Notes: generated by a model from the letters alone, not told the origin. DNA of 64,000 nucleotides from CAZMHL01 sp045605445 (GCA_045605445.1 JAZUPZ010000024.1:6821-70820), one strand, 5' to 3'. Shown: positions 24,459-33,354, numbered from the stretch's first letter. Made by a program: numbers and translations.

Positions 24459-25823
24459 TTATACTGTATGTAATTTTTTCTCTGCGTGTCTTCTTACGAA
24501 CAGATAAAGGACTGACTGCATTAAGAAGGTTCCGAGCCAGGATACGGGGAAGCACCAAAAAAGGGATTCAAAGGTTCCTATTGCTTTAAACACCGTAAAA
24601 ATCCACACAATTCTTATTCCGCATACACCAAGGATTGAAAAAATCATTGCCGAGGTTGCATATCTCATACCTCTTACTGCGCCGTTCATAATTTCCATAA
24701 ATCCGCAAAGGCCGTAAAAAGTTCCTACAAGTCCCAGTCTTATAACCCCCATTCTTAAAGCCTCGGGGTTGCCCGGAGTATAAATTCCGATTAAAAACTC
24801 TGATGCAAAAACTGTTAAAAGCACAAATACAATGGAAATGATCGTCATATCTATCAGGCTGTATTTTACTGTTTTGCTTATTCTGTCAAACTTCTTTGCA
24901 CCCATATTCTGGCTCACAAAAGCAGTTGTAGTCTGGGACATTGAATGAAGAATTGCATAGTAAAAACCGCCTATATTATTTGAAGCACTGCTTCCTGCAA
25001 TTGCCGCAGTACCAAAGGTATTTACCGATGACTGAACAAGAATGTTTGACAGTGAAAATACCATACTCTGAAGCCCCGAAGGAACACCGATTCTGACTAT
25101 ATCAATAAGTGATCTTTTATGTATATGAAGCTTTTTAAGTTCAAGCTTTGCATTGTCGGTTTCTCTGCAGAGAAGGTAAATTACGACAACCGCCGAGAAA
25201 AGCTGTGAAATTGAGGTTGCTGCAGCAACACCGTCTGCCGCCATTTTGAATTTAAGTACAAATATAAGATTAAGTCCTACATTTATAAGTCCCGCAATAA
25301 GGGAAATGTAGAGAGGTCTTTTGGTATCACCCTTTGCTCTTAAAATTGCTATACCGAATGTATAAATAAGTGCAGGGCATTTGCCTAAAAAGATTATCTG
25401 CATATAGATTTTTGCCTGAGGCATAACATCATCGGGAACGCCGATTAATTTAAGAAGAAATTCTGCAAAAACAAAACCGAAAACTGCAACAAAAATTCCG
25501 CCGATTATACTCAAAAGAACTGCGGTGTGAAGAGTTTTTTTGATTCTGTCATTATCCTTTGAGCCGAGAGCATTACCCATTACAACGCTTACACCCATGG
25601 AAAGTCCTAAAAACAGATTAAGAACAAAGGTTATAAGAGAACCGCATGTTCCTACTCCCGCCAAAGCCTCCTGACCGGCGTATCTGCCAACAACAATAAC
25701 GTCTGCGGCGTTATAAAACTGCTGAAAAAAGCCTGTTAAGATAAAAGGGAAGGCATATCTGATTATATTAACAAACAGAGGACCTTCGCACATCTGAACA
25801 TTTCTCGTTTTACTGATCACCAC
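24459..25823 (-). CDS. MATE-family multidrug/metabolite efflux transporter
   Basis: A 454-residue membrane protein with twelve helices in two MatE repeats. It has FQQFYNAADVIVVGRYAGQEALAGVGT near the N-terminus and GVPSGLQSMVFSLSNILVQS at the start of the second half, both typical of the DinF/NorM-type MATE proteins of Firmicutes that export drugs or metabolites with Na+ or H+. The start is a GTG with AAGGGG upstream; a second GTG follows at once. It is divergent from an AraC regulator gene. Confidence 0.88.
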   Translation of the reverse strand: MVISKTRNVQMCEGPLFVNIIRYAFPFILTGFFQQFYNAADVIVVGRYAGQEALAGVGTCGSLITFVLNLFLGLSMGVSVVMGNALGSKDNDRIKKTLHTAVLLSIIGGIFVAVFGFVFAEFLLKLIGVPDDVMPQAKIYMQIIFLGKCPALIYTFGIAILRAKGDTKRPLYISLIAGLINVGLNLIFVLKFKMAADGVAAATSISQLFSAVVVIYLLCRETDNAKLELKKLHIHKRSLIDIVRIGVPSGLQSMVFSLSNILVQSSVNTFGTAAIAGSSASNNIGGFYYAILHSMSQTTTAFVSQNMGAKKFDRISKTVKYSLIDMTIISIVFVLLTVFASEFLIGIYTPGNPEALRMGVIRLGLVGTFYGLCGFMEIMNGAVRGMRYATSAMIFSILGVCGIRIVWIFTVFKAIGTFESLFWCFPVSWLGTFLMQSVLYLFVRRHAEKKLHTV

Positions 25824-25983
25824 TTCAACCCCTTAAATCATTCTACACTCATTATAGAAACCAACAGATGAAAAGTAAATGTATTTAAACGAACTATATG
25901 GAATTTTCCGAACAATATTGTTGATTTTATTACTCTTATATGCTAAACTGTTTTCAGAAAACTCAAAAAGGAGTTTGAAAATT

Positions 25984-26739
25984 ATGTTTGACAATATGGA
26001 AAATATAAAACTTATTTCTTATTCAAAGGGAACTGCCTCTCAGAGCTCGAAGGTTGAAAACAGAAAAACACATCTTTTCCTTTTCAGAACCTCGGGAACA
26101 ACCTGCCTTACAGCAGAGGGAGAAAGCTATGTGCTCAACTCCGGTGAAATGCTTTATATTCCAAAAGGACTTTCTTATGAATCGGGAAAAATTTCAGAAG
26201 AAGATTGTGAATACACCGCCGTTGTTTTCGATGCAGACATTGAAATCACAAAGCCGAAAAAATATTTAACCAAAGACATCCCCGAAGGCGAATTTATATG
26301 CAGTCACCTGCCCGATATGTGGAAGCTTGGTACAACTGCCGATAAACTTAAATGTATTTCAATGTTTTACGGCATTTTGTCACACATTTCAAATATTGAA
26401 AACTCGGCATACTCAGAAAAATCAAAATTTGAAATTATTGAGCCTGCCATAAAATATCTTAATAAAAATATTTTTAAAACCACCTTTAAGGTGGACTCGC
26501 TTCCTGCAATCTGCGGAATTTCGGACACTTATTTCAGAAAAATATTCATTGCAAAATACGGAACAACTCCGCAAAAATACGTTGTTTCAAAACGCCTTTC
26601 CCACGCAAGAACCATTATTGACATAGGCCATATTAAATCCGTCTCAAAGCTTGCTCTTACGGTAGGCTATAAAGACCCACTGTATTTTTCCAAAGCCTTT
26701 AAGAAAAAATACGGCATCTCCCCATCAGAGGCAAACTAA
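25984..26739 (+). CDS. AraC-family regulator with N-terminal cupin
   Basis: A 251-residue regulator. The N-terminal beta-rich part (residues 1-110; GESYVLNSGEMLYIPKGLSYE) is an AraC-type ligand-binding cupin. The C-terminal two-helix-turn-helix region ends with KLALTVGYKDPLYFSKAFKKKYGISPSE, the family signature. The ATG at 25984 follows AAAGGAG with good spacing, preferred to the upstream in-frame ATG at 25879. Divergent to the MATE gene, which it may control. Confidence 0.88.
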   Translation: MFDNMENIKLISYSKGTASQSSKVENRKTHLFLFRTSGTTCLTAEGESYVLNSGEMLYIPKGLSYESGKISEEDCEYTAVVFDADIEITKPKKYLTKDIPEGEFICSHLPDMWKLGTTADKLKCISMFYGILSHISNIENSAYSEKSKFEIIEPAIKYLNKNIFKTTFKVDSLPAICGISDTYFRKIFIAKYGTTPQKYVVSKRLSHARTIIDIGHIKSVSKLALTVGYKDPLYFSKAFKKKYGISPSEAN

Positions 26740-26780
26740 AAACTGCACCCGCGCCGAGTTTTTCGGTACGGGTGCAGTTT
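26740..26780 (+). terminator. Terminator of AraC gene
   Basis: AAACTGCACCCG/CGGGTGCAGTTT stem around a 16-base loop. Confidence 0.75.
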
Positions 26781-26813
26781 ATTGTCACAAGTGAATTTCA
26801 TCAGTTACCAATT

Positions 26814-27149
26814 TTAAACAAGCTTTTTTAATTGTTTTACAAGTATTGGTAATTCCTCATAAACAACAGAGGCAATTATATTCCAATTTGTGCCTTCATA
26901 ATTGTGAACCAATCTGTGTCGGAGACCGGAAATCATAGACCATGGCACATCATTATGCATAGTTTTATATTCATCAGATAAGGCATACACCTGTTCTCCG
27001 ATATTATATAAAGGTGTAGTAACCAACCATTGCATTGCATAATCTTTAAGCAATTTTTCTCTTGTTATATTATTTTCACTAATATGATTCAGAAGCTTTT
27101 CAGCATATTCGCATATTTTCTGAACACGTTGTTTGTCAGAGTATTTCAT
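26814..27149 (-). CDS. hepT: HepT-like ribonuclease toxin (DUF86)
   Basis: A 111-residue helical HEPN-fold protein. It carries the RNase motif R-x4-H-x-Y as RHRLVHNY near residues 83-90. In MntA/HepT systems this toxin cuts RNA and is silenced when MntA adds AMP groups to the tyrosine of the motif. Its ATG overlaps the MntA stop by four bases (ATGA), so the pair is translationally coupled, antitoxin first. Confidence 0.88.
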   Translation of the reverse strand: MKYSDKQRVQKICEYAEKLLNHISENNITREKLLKDYAMQWLVTTPLYNIGEQVYALSDEYKTMHNDVPWSMISGLRHRLVHNYEGTNWNIIASVVYEELPILVKQLKKLV

Positions 27150-27448
27150 GCCACATTTAACCTCTCATTCATAATAGTGGAATAAAAATCGCTATCAGTA
27201 TTTATCTCGCTTATTTCAAACACGTCAACCGGTCTTTGAAACGCAGTTCTTAATTCCTCCGCAAGGGCAAAAATATTTGTTAATTTGAAATTTTCTCCGC
27301 CAAAAACCAAAAAGTCCAGATCGCTGTTTTCCGTTGCCTCTCCACGGGCGTATGAACCAAACAAGTATATAGACTCTACATTATACTTATCCGCAATTGG
27401 CTTTATGATATCTTTTATTCCGTCTATAGTATAAACAGCACCTGACAT
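27146..27448 (-). CDS. mntA: MntA-like nucleotidyltransferase antitoxin
   Basis: A 100-residue minimal nucleotidyltransferase with the GSx10DxD motif (GSYARGEATENSDLD). The enzyme AMPylates and so inactivates HepT encoded next to it. I prefer the ATG at 27448 over the GTG six bases upstream because GGAG is nine bases away. No mobile-element genes flank the pair, though a hairpin-array repeat lies 80 bp upstream. Confidence 0.88.
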   Translation of the reverse strand: MSGAVYTIDGIKDIIKPIADKYNVESIYLFGSYARGEATENSDLDFLVFGGENFKLTNIFALAEELRTAFQRPVDVFEISEINTDSDFYSTIMNERLNVA

Positions 27449-27530
27449 ATACACTTGCTCCTTTCACCTTTGTTATGTTTATTATATCAAAACACTGTAA
27501 AAAAATCAATATTTTAAATTTGTGCGAAAA

Positions 27531-27625
27531 ATGCACCGCAAAAGCGGTGCATTTCATGGTTTACCATTTCATTCACCGAAAGGTGAATTTCATTCGTCGC
27601 AAGACGAATTTCATTGAATAAATAA
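27531..27625. repeat. Direct repeat with hairpins, left copy
   Basis: The first 44 bases (27531-27574) match 28095-28138 with one mismatch. They contain the palindrome TGCACCGC/GCGGTGCA and are followed by two small hairpins (ACC/GGT, GTC/GAC cores) punctuated by GAATTTCATT, then GAATAAATAA. It lies just beyond the four-helix-bundle gene's stop. Confidence 0.75.
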
Positions 27626-27631
27626 TTTTAT

Positions 27632-27985
27632 TTATTCTTTTTTCAGATTCTCTTTTGCAGTATTTATTGAAGAAATGAGAATTTTTCTTATTTTACCGCA
27701 ATCATTTTTAAAAGTTTTATATGTATTTTCTTCTATTATTTTTGTCCTCATAAAAAGTTCAAGCCAATACTCAGTTTCATAACATTCCTTTAGGGCAATT
27801 TGCATTTTTGAAATAAAGTCCAATTTGCTTTGCGCATAATTGGCTTCATGAATATTTGCACCAATACTTGTAGCGCTTCTTAACATTTGATTTGTCAGAA
27901 CCGCTTTCCCTTTTGTTGCATCGCACCAATTAACAACATTTACTGAAAAATCCATAGATAAGTCAATTAAAATATTCTTAGTCAT
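27632..27985 (-). CDS. Four-helix-bundle protein (23S rRNA intervening-sequence protein family)
   Basis: A 117-residue all-helical protein. MLRSATSIGANIHEANYAQS is the signature of the S23/IVP four-helix-bundle family, also related to the Avd accessory protein of diversity-generating retroelements. Members in 23S intervening sequences have no proven activity; Avd binds nucleic acid. The start at 27985 follows AAGGAG. The gene is enclosed by near-identical direct repeats and hairpin arrays, so it looks like the cargo, or the agent, of a small repeat-based element. No reverse transcriptase is nearby. Confidence 0.82.
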   Translation of the reverse strand: MTKNILIDLSMDFSVNVVNWCDATKGKAVLTNQMLRSATSIGANIHEANYAQSKLDFISKMQIALKECYETEYWLELFMRTKIIEENTYKTFKNDCGKIRKILISSINTAKENLKKE

Positions 27986-28094
27986 ATTTTTTCTCCTTGT
28001 TATGAAATGCACTTCGTGCTTGAAATGACAAAGCTTCGCTTTGTCTTGAAATGTGCTGTCGCACATGAAATGAAATTCGTCCTCTTAAGAAAAT
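27986..28094. repeat. Hairpin array upstream of the four-helix-bundle gene
   Basis: A series of short hairpins separated by TGAAATG: GCACTTCGTGC, ACAAAGCTTCGCTTTGT and GTGCTGTCGCAC. They lie in the 5' region of the gene between the right direct repeat and the Shine-Dalgarno site. Confidence 0.65.
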
Positions 28095-28165
28095 ATGCAC
28101 CGCAAAAGCGGTGCATTTCACGGTTTACCATTTCATTCGCATAAGCGAATTTCATTGAATAAGTA
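28095..28165. repeat. Direct repeat with hairpin, right copy
   Basis: Same 44-base core as at 27531 with one mismatch, followed by a single small hairpin (GCATAAGC) and GAATTTCATTGAATAAGTAA. The left copy has two hairpins in this position, so hairpin number varies between otherwise nearly identical copies. Confidence 0.75.
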
Positions 28166-28176
28166 AGATTTTTGAT

Positions 28177-28309
28177 GCAGAACGGACGAAAGGAATCGAA
28201 ACGAAAGTTTCGACTTGCCCGAAGGCGTACTTTGTGTACGTCGAGAGGTGAGTTTCGTTCGTAGCAAAAAAGAACTCCGCGTTAACGGAGTTCTTAAATT
28301 GCGTTCTGC
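28177..28309. repeat. Folded intergenic repeat plus terminator (GTAC family)
   Basis: Outer stem GCAGAACG (28177-28184) with CGTTCTGC (28302-28309). Next stem GGACGAAA with TTTCGTTC, variable hairpin TCGAAAC/GTTTCGA, block CCCGAAG, hairpin CGTAC-TTTGT-GTACG, block CGAG. The terminator AAGAACTCCG/CGGAGTTCTT (28270-28295) sits within the outer stem and on the minus strand ends the GGGtGRT transcript. Confidence 0.65.
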
Positions 28310-28318
28310 GCAAAAAGA

Positions 28319-29320
28319 TTACTTATTCATGGCTTCTTCAATAGCAACAGCTACAGCTACAGTCATACCAACCATTGGGTTGTTACCTGCGCCGATAAGT
28401 CCCATCATTTCAACGTGAGCCGGAACTGATGAAGAACCTGCGAACTGAGCATCTGAGTGCATTCTTCCCATTGTATCTGTCATACCGTAAGAAGCAGGAC
28501 CTGCAGCCATGTTATCAGGATGAAGTGTTCTTCCTGTGCCGCCGCCTGATGCAACTGAGAAATATTTCTTACCCTGTTCGATACATTCCTTTTTGTATGT
28601 ACCTGCAACAGGATGCTGGAATCTTGTTGGATTTGTTGAGTTACCTGTAATAGAAACGTCAACGCCTTCAAGGTGCATAATTGCAACGCCTTCACGAACA
28701 TCGTCGGAGCCGTAGCAACGAACTTTTGCTCTTTCACCCTTTGAGTAAGCTGTTTCTTTAACAACTTTAACTTCGCCTGTGTAGTAATCGAACTGAGTCT
28801 GAACATAAGTAAAGCCGTTGATTCTTGAAATAATCTGAGCAGCGTCTTTACCAAGACCGTTAAGAATTACTTTAAGGTCTTCTTTTCTTGCTTTGTTAGC
28901 TGATCTTGCAAGACCGATAGCACCTTCTGCAGCAGCAAAAGATTCGTGACCTGCCAAGAAAGCGAAGCATTTTGTTTCGTCTCTTAAAAGCATAGCACCG
29001 AGGTTACCGTGACCGATACCAACTTTTCTGTCGTCTGCAACAGAACCGGGGATACAGAATGACTGTAAGCCAAGGCCGATTTTTTCAGCTGCATCTGCAG
29101 CCTTTGTGCAACCGTCTTTAATTGCGATTGCAGCGCCTACGATGTAAGCCCAGCAAGCGTTTTCAAAGCAGATAGGCTGAATGCTTTTTACTAAATTATA
29201 TACATCGATACCCTTATCGTCGCAGATCTGTTTTGCTTCTTCGATGGAAGAAATGCCGTGTTTCGCCAGCTCTGCGTTGATCTGGTCGATTCTTCTTTCA
29301 TAACTTTCAAATAAAGCCAT
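28319..29320 (-). CDS. GGGtGRT protein
   Basis: A 333-residue cytoplasmic protein with the defining glycine-rich segment SVASGGGTGRTLHPDN (residues 256-270). It is a Clostridia family of unknown reaction, consistently found beside a NifU-like scaffold protein, as here (18 bp apart, scaffold first). Several conserved cysteines (positions 32, 51, 56, 71, 89, 118, 202, 246) could bind a metal or Fe-S cluster. AAGGAGG precedes the ATG. Probably works in Fe-S chemistry with its partner; this is inference from gene pairing. Confidence 0.85.
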   Translation of the reverse strand: MALFESYERRIDQINAELAKHGISSIEEAKQICDDKGIDVYNLVKSIQPICFENACWAYIVGAAIAIKDGCTKAADAAEKIGLGLQSFCIPGSVADDRKVGIGHGNLGAMLLRDETKCFAFLAGHESFAAAEGAIGLARSANKARKEDLKVILNGLGKDAAQIISRINGFTYVQTQFDYYTGEVKVVKETAYSKGERAKVRCYGSDDVREGVAIMHLEGVDVSITGNSTNPTRFQHPVAGTYKKECIEQGKKYFSVASGGGTGRTLHPDNMAAGPASYGMTDTMGRMHSDAQFAGSSSVPAHVEMMGLIGAGNNPMVGMTVAVAVAIEEAMNK

Positions 29321-29338
29321 TGTATGCTACCTCCTTAA

Positions 29339-30031
29339 TTATTCGTGACGAGGATCGATGAGCTTTGCTGCATCGTCAACTCTGCCGTACTGACCGCTTG
29401 CTTTTTCCATAGCTTCGTTTGCGTCCATACCTTTAGCAATCATTTCCATCATTTTGCCGAGGTGAACGAATTTATAACCGATAATCTGATTGTCTTCATC
29501 AACTGCGATTTTTGTTATGTAACCTTCTGCAAGTTCAAGATATCTTGGACCTTTTTCAAGAGTTGCATAGGTTGTACCAACCTGTGAACGAAGTCCTTTA
29601 CCAAGGTCTTCAAGACCTGCACCGATCGGAAGACCATCTTCTGAGAAAGCTGTCTGAGTACGACCGTAAACAATCTGAAGGAACAATTCTCTCATAGCTG
29701 TGTTTATAGCATCACAAACAAGGTCTGTGTTAAGAGCTTCAAGAATTGTTTTACCAACGAGGATTTCAGATGCCATAGCAGCTGAGTGGGTCATACCTGA
29801 GCAACCAACTGTTTCTACGAGTGCTTCCTGGATGATACCTTCTTTTACGTTAAGTGTAAGCTTACATGTACCCTGCTGAGGAGCACACCAGCCGATACCG
29901 TGTGTAAGGCCGGAAATATCTTTAACTTCCTTAGCCTGGGTCCATTTACCTTCCTGCGGAATTGGAGCAGGACCGTGATATGCACCTTTAGCTAAAGGGC
30001 ACATATGCTGTACTTCTGTTGAATATTTCAT
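29339..30031 (-). CDS. NifU-like Fe-S cluster assembly scaffold protein (long form)
   Basis: A 230-residue protein related to the IscU/NifU N-terminal scaffold. Candidate cluster cysteines are in HGIGWCAPQQGTCKL and VETVGCSGMTHSAAM; the latter is the scaffold-like G-C-S/G-G motif. It is longer than IscU (about 130 residues) and carries an extra C-terminal helical part. First gene of a two-gene operon with the GGGtGRT protein. Start at 30031 is preferred because AGGAGG is seven bases upstream; the ATG at 30037 is too close. Confidence 0.8.
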   Translation of the reverse strand: MKYSTEVQHMCPLAKGAYHGPAPIPQEGKWTQAKEVKDISGLTHGIGWCAPQQGTCKLTLNVKEGIIQEALVETVGCSGMTHSAAMASEILVGKTILEALNTDLVCDAINTAMRELFLQIVYGRTQTAFSEDGLPIGAGLEDLGKGLRSQVGTTYATLEKGPRYLELAEGYITKIAVDEDNQIIGYKFVHLGKMMEMIAKGMDANEAMEKASGQYGRVDDAAKLIDPRHE

Positions 30032-30113
30032 ATACATACCTCCTGTATAAATTTCCTAACTAAAGATTATATCATAATTGACGAAAACTGTCAATTTATT
30101 TAAGTATAAAAAA

Positions 30114-30141
30114 GCAGAAATTCTGCCCGCAGAATTTCTGC
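30114..30141. terminator. Hairpin between scaffold gene and GH74-like gene
   Basis: GCAGAAATTCTG/CAGAATTTCTGC, a 12-bp perfect stem with a four-base loop, located in the 296-bp gap downstream of the GH74-like gene. On both strands the following tract is only moderately T-rich. Confidence 0.55.
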
Positions 30142-30195
30142 CGAAATTTTCTTTATTCACTATAAGAAATGGAGTAGGAAAAAAAGAATTGGATT

Positions 30196-30282
30196 GGACA
30201 AACTGAGCAAAAGCAAGGCATAGCCTTGCTTTTGGTTACCCGAAGCTGTACATAGGTACAGCGAGTTAGGCGAAGTTTGTTC
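30196..30282. repeat. Folded intergenic repeat (GTAC family)
   Basis: Outer stem GGACAAACT with AGTTTGTTC, variable hairpin AAAAGCAAGG/CCTTGCTTTT, block ACCCGAAG, hairpin GCTGTAC-ATAG-GTACAGC, block CGAG. The flanks (AGGAAAAAAAGAATTGGATT before; AAAGCGAAC and GAGCGCTCCAAACT after) are shared with the copy at 61531, so the whole repeat is about 130 bp. Confidence 0.75.
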
Positions 30283-30327
30283 AAAGCGAACTTCGTGAGC
30301 GCTCCAAACTTTTTTTACACCACATTT

Positions 30328-33300
30328 TTACATTGTGATTTTAACAACCTGTGATTCATCAATCCATTCAACTTTTGCACCGAGAGCTTCTGAAATAAAT
30401 CTTACGGGAACGAGAGTTCTTCCGTCGATTACTACAGGAGCAACGTCGATTTCCTGCGGAACGCCGTTGATGTAGATTGTTTTTTCACCGATTGTAAGCT
30501 TAACCTCTGTGGTTGTAATATCCCATGAATCGGAGGTTACTCTCTTTGCTGTTACTGTCTGGGTTGCTTCGTCCCATTCAACAACTGCACCAACGTCCTC
30601 AAAGATTTTTCTCATCGGAACCATTGTTCTGTCATTGATAAGCTGAGGTGAAACGTCGAACATTACTGTCTGTCCGTTGATTAAAACTTTAATATCATCT
30701 TCTCTTATCTGATAGAAGATGTTTGAATTATCGGGAGCACCGTAGAAGATACCTCTTCCGCTACCGCCTACATAAATAATACCAAACTGCTGTCTGTCAG
30801 CTGCCATCATACCGATAATCGGAATTTTGTGATGAACTGTTGTAGATTCATCATAAATCTTTGTCCAATTCTTACCCATATCCTGTGAACGGTAAATTCC
30901 GTAAACTCCGCCTTTTGTTGCAACAACATAAATTGTCATTGGGTCGCCTGCTTTTTCTTCTTTACCGAAAGCAAAATCTACAACTTTATCAAAATCGCCT
31001 TCAAGGTATTTAAAGAGGTCGCCCTGTGTTGATGAATACATAAGCTTTCCGCCGTTAATTGCAAAGAGATACTTTGTTCCCGGCATTGTTTCGATTTTGC
31101 CTGCAGAATCCATTGTTGTGATTGCTTTATATGTTACACCGTAGTCTTCGCTCTTATAAAGAGTTTTGTCTGAATTTGACATATAGTAAACGACGTTTGG
31201 TTCTTTCTGGTCAACTGTAAGATAAGAAACTCTGTTCCATTTACTGTCTGCAGGAAAAGCAGGGGCATTTGAAATTGTCCAGGTTTTACCGTTATCAAAA
31301 GTTACTGCCGGTGCAGATTTGCCGTACAAAGTATATACCGCATAGTTGCCTGTTTCAGGATGAGGCTCATTTGAAACTGCACAGCTGAAAGAATACTGAC
31401 CTGCAACAGGAGCGGATTCCATCATTCTCCAGTTAAGACCGTTATCTGTTGAATACCAGCAAACGTCTTTACCTATTCTTACAACATAGTTAGGATTACC
31501 TTCTGAGAAAGCTGTTGTAGCAGGGTTTGAGTTTTTAGGCGGCAACATATTAGGCATATGCTGTGTTACGTCTGTAAATCTTCCGCCCAGGTAGTCGTAA
31601 GTATCAACAATAAGTCTTGCGCCTACAGGCAAGGTGTGAAGATATCTTAAGCAACCGTGTTCTACACCTTTGGTGTAGTTGGTAATTTTAACATTTTCGT
31701 CCCAGAGGTTTTCAGTTAAGTAGAAGTTCTGCCAGCCTGTAAAGCCTGCTCTGTTTTTATTGAACGGGTCCATTGCAATTGTTGTTGTGTTTGCAAAGAA
31801 GCCGTTATACTCTACTCTGGGGATGTAGTTATTTCTGATAAGTGTATCATTTAAAAGTGTCCAGCTTTTACCGCCGTCTATTGACTTGTAAGCATATTCG
31901 CCATAAGAACCAACAGGTCCGTGATGCCATGTTGTAACCATAAGGTTGGAATCTGACGGATATATCATAGAAGTCTGGAAGCGTTTACCTGCAACCGGAG
32001 AAACAATTGACCAGGTTCCGTTTTTATTCATTTTGAAAAGGTCTTTGTTTGTACCGATAAGGATTGTTCCGTCATCAGACATATTGATTGTCCAGATTAC
32101 TTCAGTTTCAGGAATGTTACATCCGTCAACTCTGCTCCAGTTTGCACCGTAGTCTTCAGAAACCCAGAGACCTGCACCTGTTGTTCCAAGGTAAATTCTC
32201 TTTGAACCCTTGGCATCACCTGAGTTAATATCATACAATATACCTCTTGGGCAAACGCCATTCTTTGTTGTTTCAAAAGGAACAGGAATTTCTTCCCAGG
32301 TTTTAAAGCCGTCTGTACTTCTTACAAGTCTGCCGTCCATTGTTGAACACATTACAACGTTTGAGTTGTTAGGGTCAACAGCGATACATTCTTTAGCGTT
32401 TCTGTAATCACCGTTTGCGCAGAAATAAGCTGTAAAGCCTGTATCTTCCCATGTATTACCTCTGTCGTAGGATTTCATTACGTGACCGAGATAATTTTCA
32501 GTTTTATTTGCATACATACCAAATGCTATGTATAAAATATCAGGATTATTGGGGTCAAGAGCCATACCGTCGATACCGAGGGTATAGTCCTGTGCCTGTT
32601 TAACAGAAAAGTTGTCTGTTATCGGAATCCATGTGTAGTTGTTATTATCCCATCTGTATGCGCCACCCATATCTGTACCCATATACATAAGTCCTGCTTC
32701 CTTCGGATGGAACAAAAGATGCGTTGAGCAGCCTGTACCGCCTTCCATAACCTGTCCCCATTCATAGCCTGTTTCAGGCTCTGCTGTAGGTTCAACGTCG
32801 TTATAGTTAGGATAAAGAGCGCCCGGAGCTTCGTAAGGCTGATCGAAAATAATATCAAGAGTATCGATTACGAAATTATAGCCTGAGCTCTTTTCGTTTT
32901 TGCCGTCGGGTCTGAATTCAAACCATCTTGTTTCACCAAGGTCACAAACTGCTGTGCCGAATTCAATTTCAACGATTTCTTCTGTTGGTGAATACATATC
33001 AATTTTTTCACCTACACGAAGGTTTGTGTCTGAGAACCAGAGCTGGATAATACCGCAGTCGGGACCTTTTCTTACCTTTGCCTTGATTTTGTACCAGCCT
33101 CTCTGCCAGATTGGTGCATAAAGACGGATGTAGTCATTAAACACCCATTCTTCACCTTTTGTAGCAATAAGCTGATAAGCCTTTCCGCCGCTAAAAGCAG
33201 AATCTTCAATAATTGTAACCTCACCCTGTTTTGCTGCAAGTGTAAGGTTTTCTGCTTCATAATAGTCTGCCGCTTTGAGATTTAAAGCTGATACTGAAAA

Positions 33301-33354
33301 TCCCATTGACATAACCATTATTAAAGCAAGAGTCAAAGAAATAATCTTTTTCAT
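30328..33354 (-). CDS. Secreted GH74/BNR-repeat glycosidase with stalk domains
   Basis: A 1008-residue exported protein. Signal peptide residues 1-24 (MKKIISLTLALIMVMSM...). A beta-sandwich, CBM-like module follows at about 25-175. A long seven-bladed double propeller at about 190-880 carries MYMGTDMGGAYRWD, the GH74 aspartate-containing motif, and AMDPFNKNRAGFTGW, the region of the second GH74 catalytic aspartate. Two copper-amine-oxidase-N ('stalk') repeats follow at about 890-1008 (DRTMVPMRKIFEDVGAVVEW, DGRTLVPVRFISEALGAKVEW). Likely a cell-attached xyloglucanase or related endoglucanase. Start at 33354 follows AAGGAGG. Divergent from an AraC gene. Confidence 0.82.
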   Translation of the reverse strand: MKKIISLTLALIMVMSMGFSVSALNLKAADYYEAENLTLAAKQGEVTIIEDSAFSGGKAYQLIATKGEEWVFNDYIRLYAPIWQRGWYKIKAKVRKGPDCGIIQLWFSDTNLRVGEKIDMYSPTEEIVEIEFGTAVCDLGETRWFEFRPDGKNEKSSGYNFVIDTLDIIFDQPYEAPGALYPNYNDVEPTAEPETGYEWGQVMEGGTGCSTHLLFHPKEAGLMYMGTDMGGAYRWDNNNYTWIPITDNFSVKQAQDYTLGIDGMALDPNNPDILYIAFGMYANKTENYLGHVMKSYDRGNTWEDTGFTAYFCANGDYRNAKECIAVDPNNSNVVMCSTMDGRLVRSTDGFKTWEEIPVPFETTKNGVCPRGILYDINSGDAKGSKRIYLGTTGAGLWVSEDYGANWSRVDGCNIPETEVIWTINMSDDGTILIGTNKDLFKMNKNGTWSIVSPVAGKRFQTSMIYPSDSNLMVTTWHHGPVGSYGEYAYKSIDGGKSWTLLNDTLIRNNYIPRVEYNGFFANTTTIAMDPFNKNRAGFTGWQNFYLTENLWDENVKITNYTKGVEHGCLRYLHTLPVGARLIVDTYDYLGGRFTDVTQHMPNMLPPKNSNPATTAFSEGNPNYVVRIGKDVCWYSTDNGLNWRMMESAPVAGQYSFSCAVSNEPHPETGNYAVYTLYGKSAPAVTFDNGKTWTISNAPAFPADSKWNRVSYLTVDQKEPNVVYYMSNSDKTLYKSEDYGVTYKAITTMDSAGKIETMPGTKYLFAINGGKLMYSSTQGDLFKYLEGDFDKVVDFAFGKEEKAGDPMTIYVVATKGGVYGIYRSQDMGKNWTKIYDESTTVHHKIPIIGMMAADRQQFGIIYVGGSGRGIFYGAPDNSNIFYQIREDDIKVLINGQTVMFDVSPQLINDRTMVPMRKIFEDVGAVVEWDEATQTVTAKRVTSDSWDITTTEVKLTIGEKTIYINGVPQEIDVAPVVIDGRTLVPVRFISEALGAKVEWIDESQVVKITM

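Noticed and set aside
27632..27985. Diversity-generating retroelement suggested by the Avd-like four-helix bundle
   Set aside because: No reverse transcriptase, template repeat or variable repeat could be found in the window.
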